A DNA stretch of 15,625 nt, from contig CAZMRQ010000033.1 of NCBI GenBank assembly GCA_964568795.1, positions 1 through 15,625 on the forward strand, written 5' to 3'. The position numbers were made by a program, and so were the translations under genes. Below, piece by piece: positions 1-6,963 of this stretch (positions are counted from its first letter, which is position 1; each line of letters starts with the position of its first letter). Source of the DNA: CAZMRQ01 sp964568795. Its GTDB lineage: Bacteria > Pseudomonadota > Gammaproteobacteria > Comchoanobacterales > Comchoanobacteraceae. Under the pieces are notes generated by a model. That model saw only the letters and a program-made list of their open reading frames with translations, had not been told where the DNA came from and ran no database searches.

Positions 1-81
1 CGGTGAATAATTGATGAGAGGGGCCCCAACCCTCCTAGAACTCTTGGAGATGAAGGTGCTCCATGATTTTTTTGAATAATA

Positions 82-726
82 GATGGCTTAATTGTGGTCT
101 CTCGCGACCCATAACACCACAAGCGAGTGTATCGATTGATGAAAATGAATAATCTTCTATTATCAAGATACGCCCCAAGACCTGAAAGAGTTTATCAAGG
201 ACAAGTCATGACGAAGAAATCGAACAGTAGATGATGCTCAGATGCTTTTTATCACATGTGATAATGGTGAGAGGGTGCAGATGGCATTTTCATTGGATAC
301 GTGCGATAGAGAGGCCATATCGTATATATCGATAAACGGTGGCATCAATGGTGCCATGATATGTGACCTGATGGCAGAAACAATGATAAGAAGATTTAAG
401 GTGCAGATCAGGTGCCACACATGATTCAGTGGTTAAGCGATAATGGCCCATGCTATGTGGCAAGGGAAACAGTCAAATATGGTCTATCGATTGGTCTGGA
501 GACATGTCGAACCAGGCCATATAGTTCAGAAAGTAACGGGATGGCTGAGCAGACAGTCAAAACATTTAAACGTGACTATGTATGGTTGGGAGACTTATCA
601 ACCGCAAAAAAAGTGATGAAACAACTACCGTGCTGGTTTGAAGATTATAATGAAAAAGCACCACATATAAGCTTGAATAGGATGCCGCACAGAGAGTATA
701 TTAGGAATAGCAGATGTGCTGCTTAG
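82..726 (+). pseudogene. Decayed IS3-family (IS2-type) transposase orfB
   Basis: This is the DDE integrase-core protein (OrfB) of an IS3-family element, closest in wording to the IS2 group. Three frame pieces join into one protein. Frame 1 from about 82 to 249 reads KRVYRLMKMNNLLLSRY and ends near CSDAF. Positions 251-411 read CDNGERVQMAFSLDTCDREA. Positions 412-726 read WLSDNGPCY, then SNGMAEQTVKTFKRDY, and end at a TAG. All three acidic catalytic positions are recognisable: the Asp in the LDTCDRE region, the Asp of SDNG and the Glu of MAEQTVK. The gene is broken by a TAA at 112, by a TGA at 232 where family members have the Trp of the WCSDGF motif, by a frameshift near 250, and by an apparent one-base loss near 411. 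The 5' part is outside the window or too decayed to read. The family call is firm; inactivity is inferred from the lesions. Confidence 0.85.
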
Positions 727-756
727 GTGGACCGGTTTTATGGGGGCAACTCCACC
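726..756 (+). repeat. Candidate right end of the IS2-type element
   Basis: Directly after the orfB stop lies a segment that begins GGTGGA and ends TCCACC, the two being exact inverted copies 19 bases apart, with a GGGGGCAACTCC block inside. An IS3-family right end normally sits just after orfB, and the sequence resembles ends of that family from memory. The matching left end is not in the window, so the boundary is inferred. Confidence 0.3.
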
Positions 757-824
757 TGAATTACAAGAAGCCAATGAATGTGTACAGAGAAAGTATGAAT
801 ATGGAGAATAGAAAAGCAGCTTAA
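753..824 (+). pseudogene. Possible C-terminal scrap of a second IS3-type transposase
   Basis: A short open frame ending in TAA at 822-824 encodes HLNYKKPMNVYRESMNM followed by ENRKAA. The LNYKKPMNVY wording resembles the extreme C-terminus of IS3/IS150-type OrfB proteins, where a phrase like 'SLNYKTPxxVY' is common. The stop lies about 60 bases before the conserved IS end at 885, which is the usual spacing. I read this as the tail of a second element, IS-B, into which the IS2-type element inserted or next to which it lies. The segment is very short and the call rests on pattern memory. Confidence 0.3.
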
Positions 825-833
825 CTAAACATA

Positions 834-885
834 TCACCAAGGAACTTAGATCAATTTTTATTGTCTTGACATTAGTGGCACCGCA
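834..885 (-). repeat. IS-B end, inverted copy of the one at 15573
   Basis: Read on the - strand from 885, this segment begins TGCGGTGCCACTAATGTCAA and matches 15573-15625 over the whole visible length. The differences are a C/T change at the third base, one extra A in an A run and one G/C change. Similarity stops abruptly outside 885 and 15573, which marks the boundary of a repeated element beginning with TG, as IS3-family ends do. A TTGACA hexamer at 866-871 points outward toward uvrD, but no -10 box stands at a suitable distance. Confidence 0.75.
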
Positions 886-1001
886 AACTTCAGGAGTATC
901 AATAGTAAAATCGACCTGAAGAGAACCCGAAAATAATGACAGCTGGAAATGCATACTCCGAAAAATGTTTGCAGAGAAGCATTTGTTTATCTGGGTGATA
1001 C
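886..1001. other. Non-coding gap before uvrD with nested inverted repeats
   Basis: No convincing gene is seen here. Two exact 7-base inverted repeats interlock: CTTCAGG at 888-894 with CCTGAAG at 915-921, and GGAGTAT at 893-899 with ATACTCC at 953-959. Because it adjoins an IS end, it may be another decayed element end or old target DNA. No function can be assigned. Confidence 0.4.
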
Positions 1002-1030
1002 TTTAAAACTGACCCCTCTCATGCTAGTAT
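1002..1030 (+). promoter_or_regulatory. Candidate sigma-70 promoter of uvrD
   Basis: TTTAAA (1002-1007) and TAGTAT (1025-1030) are separated by 17 bases and lie 27 bases before the uvrD start codon. Each hexamer matches four of six consensus positions. It is the best pair seen in the gap but is not strong. Confidence 0.4.
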
Positions 1031-1057
1031 GTGGTCAACTGAAAGACATGACAACCT

Positions 1058-3205
1058 ATGGATATCACCCCAATTATTGAACAGCTCAATGACGCTCAGC
1101 GTGAAGCTGTCACCACCCAGAAACAGAACTGTTTAGTGCTAGCAGGTGCAGGAAGCGGAAAAACCCGTGTGCTCGTGCACCGCATCGCCTTTCTTTTACA
1201 GACACTCACATGCCATGGCCCAGATATTTGTGCAGTGACTTTCACCAATAAGGCCGCCGCAGAGATGCGTCAACGAATTCAGGAACTAATCGAACAACCT
1301 CTGCACGGCATGTGGCTTGGGACCTTTCATAGCTTATCTCACAGGATGTTGCGTCTGCATTACCATGAGGCAAACCTTCAGGAAAATTTCCAAATCTTAG
1401 ATCAAGATGACCAACTGCGCCAAATAAAAAAAATTAGCAAAGAGCTTCAATTGGACGAACAGCAATGGCCAGCACGAAAAACACAGTACTTTATCAATCA
1501 ATGCAAAGAGCAAGGAAAAAGATCCAGCGAAATACAGCCTTCACATATGCCAGCCACTCCAGAGCCACTCTATAAAATATACAAAAGCTATGAAGACACC
1601 TGTCACAAAAACTCGTTAGTTGACTTTACTGAGCTGCTCTTGCGAAGTCTGGAACTGCTCCAAAATAACCCCGAAATCAAAATGCGCTATCAAGAGAGGT
1701 TTAAAGCCATTTTGATCGATGAGTTTCAAGACACGAATACCCTCCAATACCAATGGCTAAAGGCTCTCACTGCACCACACACTCAGGTCATGGCTGTTGG
1801 CGATGATGATCAATCCATCTATAGTTGGCGAGGGGCCCAAGTATCACACATGCACCAGTTTACTCAAGACTTTCCCCCTGCAGTGATGATTAAACTAGAA
1901 CAAAACTATCGGTCTACACACACCATCCTTAAAGCGGCCAATACGATCATCTCACACAACCAAGGACGCCTTGGTAAGAACCTATGGACAAATGAAAATA
2001 GCGGCGAATGCATTAACGTGTTCGATGCTTACTATGATATTGAAGAAGCACGCTTTGTTATCGAACGCATCCAGTCACTGCACGAAGCTGAAAACATCAG
2101 TCTTGCTGATATGGCTGTTCTCTATAGATCCAATGCACAATCACGTCTCTTTGAGGAGCAACTGAATCAGGCACGTTTGCCTTACCGTGTCTATGGTGGG
2201 TTTCGTTTTTTCGATCGGGCTGAAATTCGAGATGCACTTTCCTATATAAAATTAAGCATCAACCCCAATAATGATCCCGCTTTTGACCGCATTGTGAATA
2301 ATCCCCCTCGCGGCATAGGACTGCAAACATGTGAGCAACTTCGACACATAGCCAGCGAGCGGCAATGCTCTATGTGGCAAGCCATAGGCATAGCTGCTGA
2401 TGAAAAGTTACTCACATCAAGGTCGCTGAGTGCTCTATGCTCATTTAAAGAACTCATCGATAGCTTTCGCCACAGCACAGCCCAGGAGGCCTATGTCATT
2501 GCCCAAGAAATCATTGAAAACTGTGGGCTGATCAATCACCTCAAACGGACCGAGCCTGAAAAAGGGCAAGCTAAAATAGAAAATCTCCACGAACTAGTCA
2601 CTGCCATACGTTATCAAGATACGGATAACAATCTCTCTGCATGGCAAGAACTGAACCAATTTATAGATCACATTAGCTTTCAGGATAGTCCCAACCGATC
2701 ACAGCAACACGCAGACAGTGTGCAACTCATGACTTTGCACGCAGCCAAAGGACTTGAATTCAAAATTGTCTTCCTGGTTGGCCTTGAAGAAGAGCTTTTC
2801 CCACACCGAGCTAGTATGCACGACCCAAGCCAGCTCGAAGAAGAGCGCAGATTATGCTATGTAGGAATTACACGTGCCAAAGAGCGCTTATTCCTCAGCC
2901 ACTCTGAAACCAGACGGCTGTATGGGCAAGAAACGTACCAACGACCCTCACGGTTCTTGCAAGAGATCCCCCAAGATCTTTTACGCCCAGTCCGCCAAAA
3001 TCAGCATCCTCAAGCACACAGCTCACTCACACAAGAACCCACCGGTCAACTGCAGCTCAATGATACGGTCCAACACCCACAGTTCGGTACAGGCGTTATC
3101 TTAAATATCGAAGGAAATGCGCCACAACAAAGAGTTCAAGTGCATTTTAAATCCTGTGGATCCAAGTGGCTACTGACTGAATTTGCTTGCTTGCAAAAAG
3201 TGTAA
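1058..3205 (+). CDS. uvrD: DNA helicase II UvrD
   Basis: UvrD is a 3'-5' superfamily 1A DNA helicase that removes the incised oligonucleotide in nucleotide excision repair and unwinds the nicked strand in mismatch repair. The 715-residue product matches the usual length of about 720. In order it shows the Walker A motif AGAGSGKT (29-36), motif Ia TFTNKAAAEM (61-70), the Walker B box DEFQDTN (221-227), motif III GDDDQSIYSWRGA (248-260), QNYRST (282-287), motif V TLHAAKGLEF (about 558-567) and motif VI YVGITRAKERL (about 600-610). The C-terminal tail, with HPQFGTGVILNIEG and then KWLLTEFACL, is the UvrD-type RNA-polymerase-binding, Tudor-like region, which separates it from Rep and PcrA. The ATG at 1058 is the first start compatible with the N-terminus, because the upstream ATG at 1048 runs into a stop. 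The Shine-Dalgarno is weak (GAAAG). The stop abuts the stop of the convergent peptidase gene. Confidence 0.95.
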   Translation: MDITPIIEQLNDAQREAVTTQKQNCLVLAGAGSGKTRVLVHRIAFLLQTLTCHGPDICAVTFTNKAAAEMRQRIQELIEQPLHGMWLGTFHSLSHRMLRLHYHEANLQENFQILDQDDQLRQIKKISKELQLDEQQWPARKTQYFINQCKEQGKRSSEIQPSHMPATPEPLYKIYKSYEDTCHKNSLVDFTELLLRSLELLQNNPEIKMRYQERFKAILIDEFQDTNTLQYQWLKALTAPHTQVMAVGDDDQSIYSWRGAQVSHMHQFTQDFPPAVMIKLEQNYRSTHTILKAANTIISHNQGRLGKNLWTNENSGECINVFDAYYDIEEARFVIERIQSLHEAENISLADMAVLYRSNAQSRLFEEQLNQARLPYRVYGGFRFFDRAEIRDALSYIKLSINPNNDPAFDRIVNNPPRGIGLQTCEQLRHIASERQCSMWQAIGIAADEKLLTSRSLSALCSFKELIDSFRHSTAQEAYVIAQEIIENCGLINHLKRTEPEKGQAKIENLHELVTAIRYQDTDNNLSAWQELNQFIDHISFQDSPNRSQQHADSVQLMTLHAAKGLEFKIVFLVGLEEELFPHRASMHDPSQLEEERRLCYVGITRAKERLFLSHSETRRLYGQETYQRPSRFLQEIPQDLLRPVRQNQHPQAHSSLTQEPTGQLQLNDTVQHPQFGTGVILNIEGNAPQQRVQVHFKSCGSKWLLTEFACLQKV

Positions 3206-4465
3206 TTAGACCAACTCTTTCGGTAAACTGCCAGCCCTTACCTGAAATAACTCATCGATTGATGCCCAACGACGAATAGCCCTGTTCACCTCTTCCGTAT
3301 TCACAGATTTGATTTTGTCGGGAAAAACAGTCAAATAGTCTTTTCCATAACCATTCATTAACCCATGCAATACGCTTGCTGCCACAACTTTTGTTTTAGA
3401 CCAGCCCAGCGCCTGCCGATTAAGAATGCTCTGTTTTCTCAAAGATATCTCTTTTTCTGTCACACCTTTCTCAAACCACAGTCTTTGCTGTTCTTGTGTC
3501 TCTTCAATACCCTGACGAACCTGATCATAACCAAAGGAAGCATATGTCACCCAACACCCGTGCAAGCCCAGCTCAAAATCCTTAAGGTAAGAGGCAATAC
3601 GATAGGTCAAACCACTTTTCTCGCGTACAGTCGACATTAATCGACTACTAAAACAGCCGCCCCCCAACACATCAACGCCTAACTTTAATGACCAGTAATC
3701 AGGATGAGTGATGTCATAAGGAATGGCCTTGCCCCACAAGCAAGTAATAGATGGTTTGTCCGCCATATCAAGATCAATAATACCCCTTTCCTCTGGCATT
3801 GCTTCAAATACACACTCCCGTACAGCAGCATCAACACGACCTGACCATGCGTCATCACACAATGGAACCAACTGCTCAAGCGTCAAATCGCCTACAGACA
3901 CACAACATATTTTTTGACCCACCATATGCTGATGAACTTGCTGACAAACACTCAAGTCAAATGCTTTGATAAAATCAATTTGATCCGCAGTACTAATATC
4001 GCAACTGGGGTGTTTAGAATCATACATCGATTGGGACAACTTTGTTTCAGCCTGTGTTTCTGGGTCACCCAACTCTTCTGTGAGATGAGTCATCATCTGC
4101 TTTTTCAATAACATCCATTCTTTTTGTGGGAAAACAGCCTCAGATAAAAGAGCTGCTACAAGACTCAACATCTCTTGTAAATCAACCCGCAAGCAACTCA
4201 ATTGCCATGTTAAATAACGCTTATGGGCACTAAACTGAATACTTGCGCCGATTGCTTCACATTTCTCAGCAATAACCATCTTAGACATCGAGGCAGTCCC
4301 CTTATCTAACATCATGGCGTATATATCAAAAACAAGCGCATCCACCCCTTGATATTGGCTTACAGGCAAAGGCAAGCAACCGGCCAAAGCGACAATATCT
4401 TTATGCGCAGTCTTGGCCGCATAACAATCATAAGATGATGTTTTATGTTCATTTACAGTAATCAT
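3206..4465 (-). CDS. M16-family peptidase, non-catalytic partner subunit
   Basis: This 419-residue protein has the M16 (pitrilysin/insulinase) fold but lacks the zinc-binding HxxEH. The equivalent N-terminal place reads MLDKGTASMSK (52-62), as in known partner subunits. It keeps the C-terminal-half signature LGGGCFSSRLMSTVREKSGL followed by TYR, with Arg281 and Tyr288 at the R/Y pair that binds substrate in M16B heterodimers. The upstream neighbour has the opposite set, so the two are expected to form one working protease. There is no signal peptide, so the cytoplasm is likely. Its ATG overlaps the TGA of the upstream gene by four bases (ATGA), and a near-perfect ribosome site precedes it, which decides the start. 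The substrate is unknown. Confidence 0.88.
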   Translation of the reverse strand: MITVNEHKTSSYDCYAAKTAHKDIVALAGCLPLPVSQYQGVDALVFDIYAMMLDKGTASMSKMVIAEKCEAIGASIQFSAHKRYLTWQLSCLRVDLQEMLSLVAALLSEAVFPQKEWMLLKKQMMTHLTEELGDPETQAETKLSQSMYDSKHPSCDISTADQIDFIKAFDLSVCQQVHQHMVGQKICCVSVGDLTLEQLVPLCDDAWSGRVDAAVRECVFEAMPEERGIIDLDMADKPSITCLWGKAIPYDITHPDYWSLKLGVDVLGGGCFSSRLMSTVREKSGLTYRIASYLKDFELGLHGCWVTYASFGYDQVRQGIEETQEQQRLWFEKGVTEKEISLRKQSILNRQALGWSKTKVVAASVLHGLMNGYGKDYLTVFPDKIKSVNTEEVNRAIRRWASIDELFQVRAGSLPKELV

Positions 4466-5739
4466 GATTTCCCTCCTTTAGGACCATAATACCCAATGGT
4501 CATTTGATCATCAGTCCAATATTTCTTAGCCACTCGCTGCACATCCTGAGCATCTACCTGTGCCATCCGCTCTGCATAGTTCAAATAATACTGCCAATCA
4601 CGAACACTCACGCCTTCATTAATAGCGCTCATAAGACTCTGCACACCATCACGTGCAAATGCTTTCTCGGCATAAAGTTGGTGCTGAGCTCGCGCAACTT
4701 CCTCTTTAGTCACTCCTTTCTCTTTGATTTTCTCATAAGATTCCAAAATTGCTTTTTCCACTACGGCATGATGGTCTAATTGATGACACATCACATAAGT
4801 GATATACAATCCAGGATCATAAAACGGATGAGCATCGACAAAAAGGCTGGATGCTAAACCACTTTCGACTAAATCTTTGTAAAGTCTTGCACAACGCCCA
4901 TGCCCCATAATACGATCTAAAAGCTGTAAAGCCATGTGATCAGGATGTCTTGCAGAAGGCGCTTTATGAGCTATGGCTACCCAAGCAACAGGATCTTGCC
5001 TTCTCACTTCAATACGGCGCACACCCTGCTGAATAGGCTCTGTTGTATACATCTTTGGCAATGGCCTCGGCGATGAAGGAATAGGCGCAAAATGTTGACC
5101 GATTTCTTTTAATGCCTGCTCTTGCTCAAAATCACCCACCAATGAGACTGTCGCATTGTTAGGCCAATAAAAGTCATGATAAAATTTTTGCAAACGCTCT
5201 ATCGGCATCTGCTCAATATCACTCAGCCAACCAATCGTATCATGATGATAAGGGTGAGCTTGATAAGCTGTCGCCCACATGGCTTTATGCAAAGCTGACA
5301 ATGGGTCATTTTCACCCCGTTCAAACTCATTACGCACCACTGTCATTTCGGCCTGCCGATCTTCCTCTGCAATGAAAGCATGGCGCATCCTATCAGCCTC
5401 CATTTCAAGGGATAAAGAGACATACTCTTTCGGCACTATTTCATAGTAATTTGTACGGTCATTCCACGTGGTTGCATTGAGTACTGCGCCAACATTCTCA
5501 ATCGTATCAATACTATTGCCCAGCTCCTTGTTAAACTTTTTTGACCCTTTGAACATCAAATGCTCAAGCAAGTGTGTGGCACCCGTATACCCAATAGCCT
5601 CATTACGCGAACCTACACAGTAAGTGACTTGAACACCGACAATAGGGGCCACAGAATGAGGTGCAAGAATGACAGTCAACCCATTGGTCTTCATTCTATA
5701 CTCTTTGATCTCTTGGTACTCAGCTATTAACTCATACAT
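4462..5739 (-). CDS. M16-family zinc metallopeptidase, catalytic subunit
   Basis: This 425-residue M16 peptidase carries the inverted zinc motif HLLEH at 56-60 and a likely third zinc ligand Glu138 in VVRNEFERGEN, so it should hold zinc and cleave peptides or unfolded proteins. The substrate-binding R/Y pair of the C-terminal half is absent: the matching place reads ARLYKDLVESGLASSLF. That is typical of the catalytic partner in M16B heterodimers. No signal peptide is visible, whereas many proteobacterial relatives have one, so it probably acts in the cytoplasm. The gene overlaps the end of the DsbB-type gene by eight bases and the next M16 gene by four, which points to one translationally coupled transcript. 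The ATG at 5739 is preceded by an AAGG about ten bases upstream. It is not a full pitrilysin, which would be about twice as long. Confidence 0.92.
   Translation of the reverse strand: MYELIAEYQEIKEYRMKTNGLTVILAPHSVAPIVGVQVTYCVGSRNEAIGYTGATHLLEHLMFKGSKKFNKELGNSIDTIENVGAVLNATTWNDRTNYYEIVPKEYVSLSLEMEADRMRHAFIAEEDRQAEMTVVRNEFERGENDPLSALHKAMWATAYQAHPYHHDTIGWLSDIEQMPIERLQKFYHDFYWPNNATVSLVGDFEQEQALKEIGQHFAPIPSSPRPLPKMYTTEPIQQGVRRIEVRRQDPVAWVAIAHKAPSARHPDHMALQLLDRIMGHGRCARLYKDLVESGLASSLFVDAHPFYDPGLYITYVMCHQLDHHAVVEKAILESYEKIKEKGVTKEEVARAQHQLYAEKAFARDGVQSLMSAINEGVSVRDWQYYLNYAERMAQVDAQDVQRVAKKYWTDDQMTIGYYGPKGGKS
4471..4479 (-). promoter_or_regulatory. Strong Shine-Dalgarno of the second M16 gene
   Basis: AAAGGAGGG lies five bases before the ATG at 4465, inside the last codons of the upstream M16 gene. 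It is an almost perfect anti-16S match, so this subunit can be translated efficiently on its own as well as by coupling. Confidence 0.75.
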
Positions 5740-6202
5740 CTTTGCTACACCTTACATAAAAAACAAACACTGCTATCATGACACTGTGCAAAGCTAATAA
5801 CCACAGTGGCAATCCTAAACCAAACCATATCATGTCATGCGTCTGACATGAACTCAAATGTCCTTCAATATACCGTAGTAAAAAGCTTATTTGACTCAAT
5901 ACTGTTGTCTTCATATGCATCAAAGCCCATGGAATGCACTTGCTATTGGCCGGAGCAACATAAATCAAATACAAATGGTACATGTTGGTACATAGCGCCA
6001 GCCCCATCACAGCAAAGAATGCTGCAATCTGTTTTCCGCGCTGCTTCATTTTCCAAAGAATAAAAAACAAAGCAAATAACCATAACCTATCTAAATAGCA
6101 TAAAATACATGGAGACATCTGGCCAAACCAAGCTATAAGAAAACTCATCATCAACGGGAATAATGTCAAAGAAAGCAGTACTCGATACAGCACCTGGGGC
6201 AT
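5732..6202 (-). CDS. dsbB: DsbB-family disulfide bond formation protein
   Basis: DsbB is an inner-membrane enzyme that reoxidises DsbA and passes the electrons to quinone. The 156-residue product is very hydrophobic, with about four membrane helices (near 8-27, 40-50, 58-82 and 124-150). The first cysteine pair is the CxxC in SPCILCYLDRLW (Cys32, Cys35), at the start of the second helix as in DsbB/BdbC proteins. The second pair, Cys89 and Cys119, lies in the periplasmic loop between helices 3 and 4, the spacing expected for DsbB. The family call rests on cysteine layout and topology, so a BdbC-like relative is also possible. The gene heads an operon with the two M16 genes and overlaps the first by eight bases. 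No dsbA lies in the window. The start at 6202 has an AGG six bases upstream. Confidence 0.82.
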   Translation of the reverse strand: MPQVLYRVLLSLTLFPLMMSFLIAWFGQMSPCILCYLDRLWLFALFFILWKMKQRGKQIAAFFAVMGLALCTNMYHLYLIYVAPANSKCIPWALMHMKTTVLSQISFLLRYIEGHLSSCQTHDMIWFGLGLPLWLLALHSVMIAVFVFYVRCSKDV

Positions 6203-6227
6203 AGTAACCTGTCACATATTTCTCCTG

Positions 6228-6256
6228 ATCATAACCGAATAAGCATTAGAAAACAA
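6228..6256 (-). promoter_or_regulatory. Candidate sigma-70 promoter of the dsbB-M16-M16 operon
   Basis: On the - strand, TTGTTT (6251-6256) and TATGAT (6228-6233) are 17 bases apart and lie 25 bases before the ATG at 6202. The -10 box matches five of six positions and the -35 box matches in its TTG. It is placed sensibly for the whole operon. Confidence 0.5.
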
Positions 6257-6328
6257 ATTGAGTAAAAAAATTGACCCACACACCCACTCACCCAAAAAAA
6301 TTAACTGGACAACGCCCAAGACAATTAC

Positions 6329-6357
6329 TTGATCCCTCACTAGGACGGTGGCATAAT
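6329..6357 (+). promoter_or_regulatory. Candidate promoter of grpE
   Basis: TTGATC (6329-6334) and CATAAT (6352-6357) are separated by 17 bases and end 30 bases before the grpE ATG, a fair sigma-70 match. A CTTGAT overlaps the -35 box, which recalls the sigma-32 CTTGAA, but the expected CCCCAT-type -10 is not clear. Heat control of grpE is therefore possible but not shown by the sequence. Confidence 0.5.
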
Positions 6358-6387
6358 GCAACTATAAACAACCAAGAGGATACCAGC

Positions 6388-6954
6388 ATGAGCTCAAAAT
6401 CAGCTAAAACAAAAGATGACAAAAATATAAAACAGAGCACAAATAAAGCAGCATCGACTGATGATGATCTGCAGCAAGAACAAAAGCTAGACTCAGCTCA
6501 ACAAGATCAATTAAGAAAACTGACCGATGACCTACAAGCTCTACGAGATGAAAATATACGCCTTATTGCCGAAATGCGCAATGAGAATCAACGCAACAAA
6601 GAATATACTGAAAGACAAGTGGAGCATGCCAATCAATCTCTCTTACAAAAACTTGTTCCTGTACTCGATGCTATGGACGCAGGCTTAACACATGACCAAA
6701 ATCCTGACGGACAATTGTACAAAGGGCTAAAAATGACGCATGACACTCTCTTAAAAGTGCTTTCTCAGGAAGGCATTCAAACCGTAGATCCATTGCATGA
6801 AGAATTTAACCCTGACGAACACGAAGCCCTAGGAATGACCCCATCAGAAGAACATCCCGATCAAACAATCACACATGTTATACAAAAAGGCTACCGTTTA
6901 CACAACAGAATTATCAGACCAGCTAAAGTCATGGTTGCTACAAAGCCTGAATAA
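6388..6954 (+). CDS. grpE: Nucleotide exchange factor GrpE
   Basis: GrpE is the co-chaperone that opens the DnaK nucleotide pocket to release ADP and reset the folding cycle. The 188-residue product has a charged, low-complexity N-terminus (1-40), a long coiled-coil dimer helix (about 40-90) rich in Glu, Arg and Gln, and the C-terminal beta-wing domain. The latter carries the family signature around HEALGM (145-150) and GYRLHNRIIRPAKVMVA (168-184). The open frame extends upstream to an ATG at 6271, but that extension has no family likeness and would cover the promoter. The ATG at 6388 has AAGAGGA about nine bases upstream and gives the usual length, so I chose it. The gene converges on dnaJ with stops directly adjacent. 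Confidence 0.95.
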   Translation: MSSKSAKTKDDKNIKQSTNKAASTDDDLQQEQKLDSAQQDQLRKLTDDLQALRDENIRLIAEMRNENQRNKEYTERQVEHANQSLLQKLVPVLDAMDAGLTHDQNPDGQLYKGLKMTHDTLLKVLSQEGIQTVDPLHEEFNPDEHEALGMTPSEEHPDQTITHVIQKGYRLHNRIIRPAKVMVATKPE

Positions 6955-6963
6955 TTAGGCTTT
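6942..6963. terminator. Stop-in-loop hairpin shared by grpE and dnaJ
   Basis: AAAGCCT (6942-6948) and AGGCTTT (6957-6963) are exact inverted copies around an 8-base loop. The loop holds the grpE TAA, and the dnaJ stop spans the loop-stem edge. On either strand the stem ends in three T residues, a short tract. It could terminate both convergent transcripts, but the 7-base stem and short T tract make it modest in strength. Confidence 0.5.

Noticed and set aside
866..871. Outward-facing TTGACA in the IS end driving uvrD or, in the right copy, antisense of the transporter
   Set aside because: No -10 box at 15-19 bases is present at either junction, so a hybrid promoter is not supported here.
625..954. 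Open frame on the - strand containing CGATNVKTIKI, matching the tail of the 857-residue protein
   Set aside because: The shared peptide comes from the IS end repeat read in the same direction relative to the element. The frame lies across transposase remnants and has no other coding signs.
1971..2165. Open frame inside uvrD in another phase
   Set aside because: It lies within a clearly conserved helicase gene and has no independent features.
6271..6387. N-terminal extension of GrpE from an ATG at 6271
   Set aside because: The extension covers the candidate promoter, has no GrpE likeness, and the ATG at 6388 has a better ribosome site and gives a normal length.
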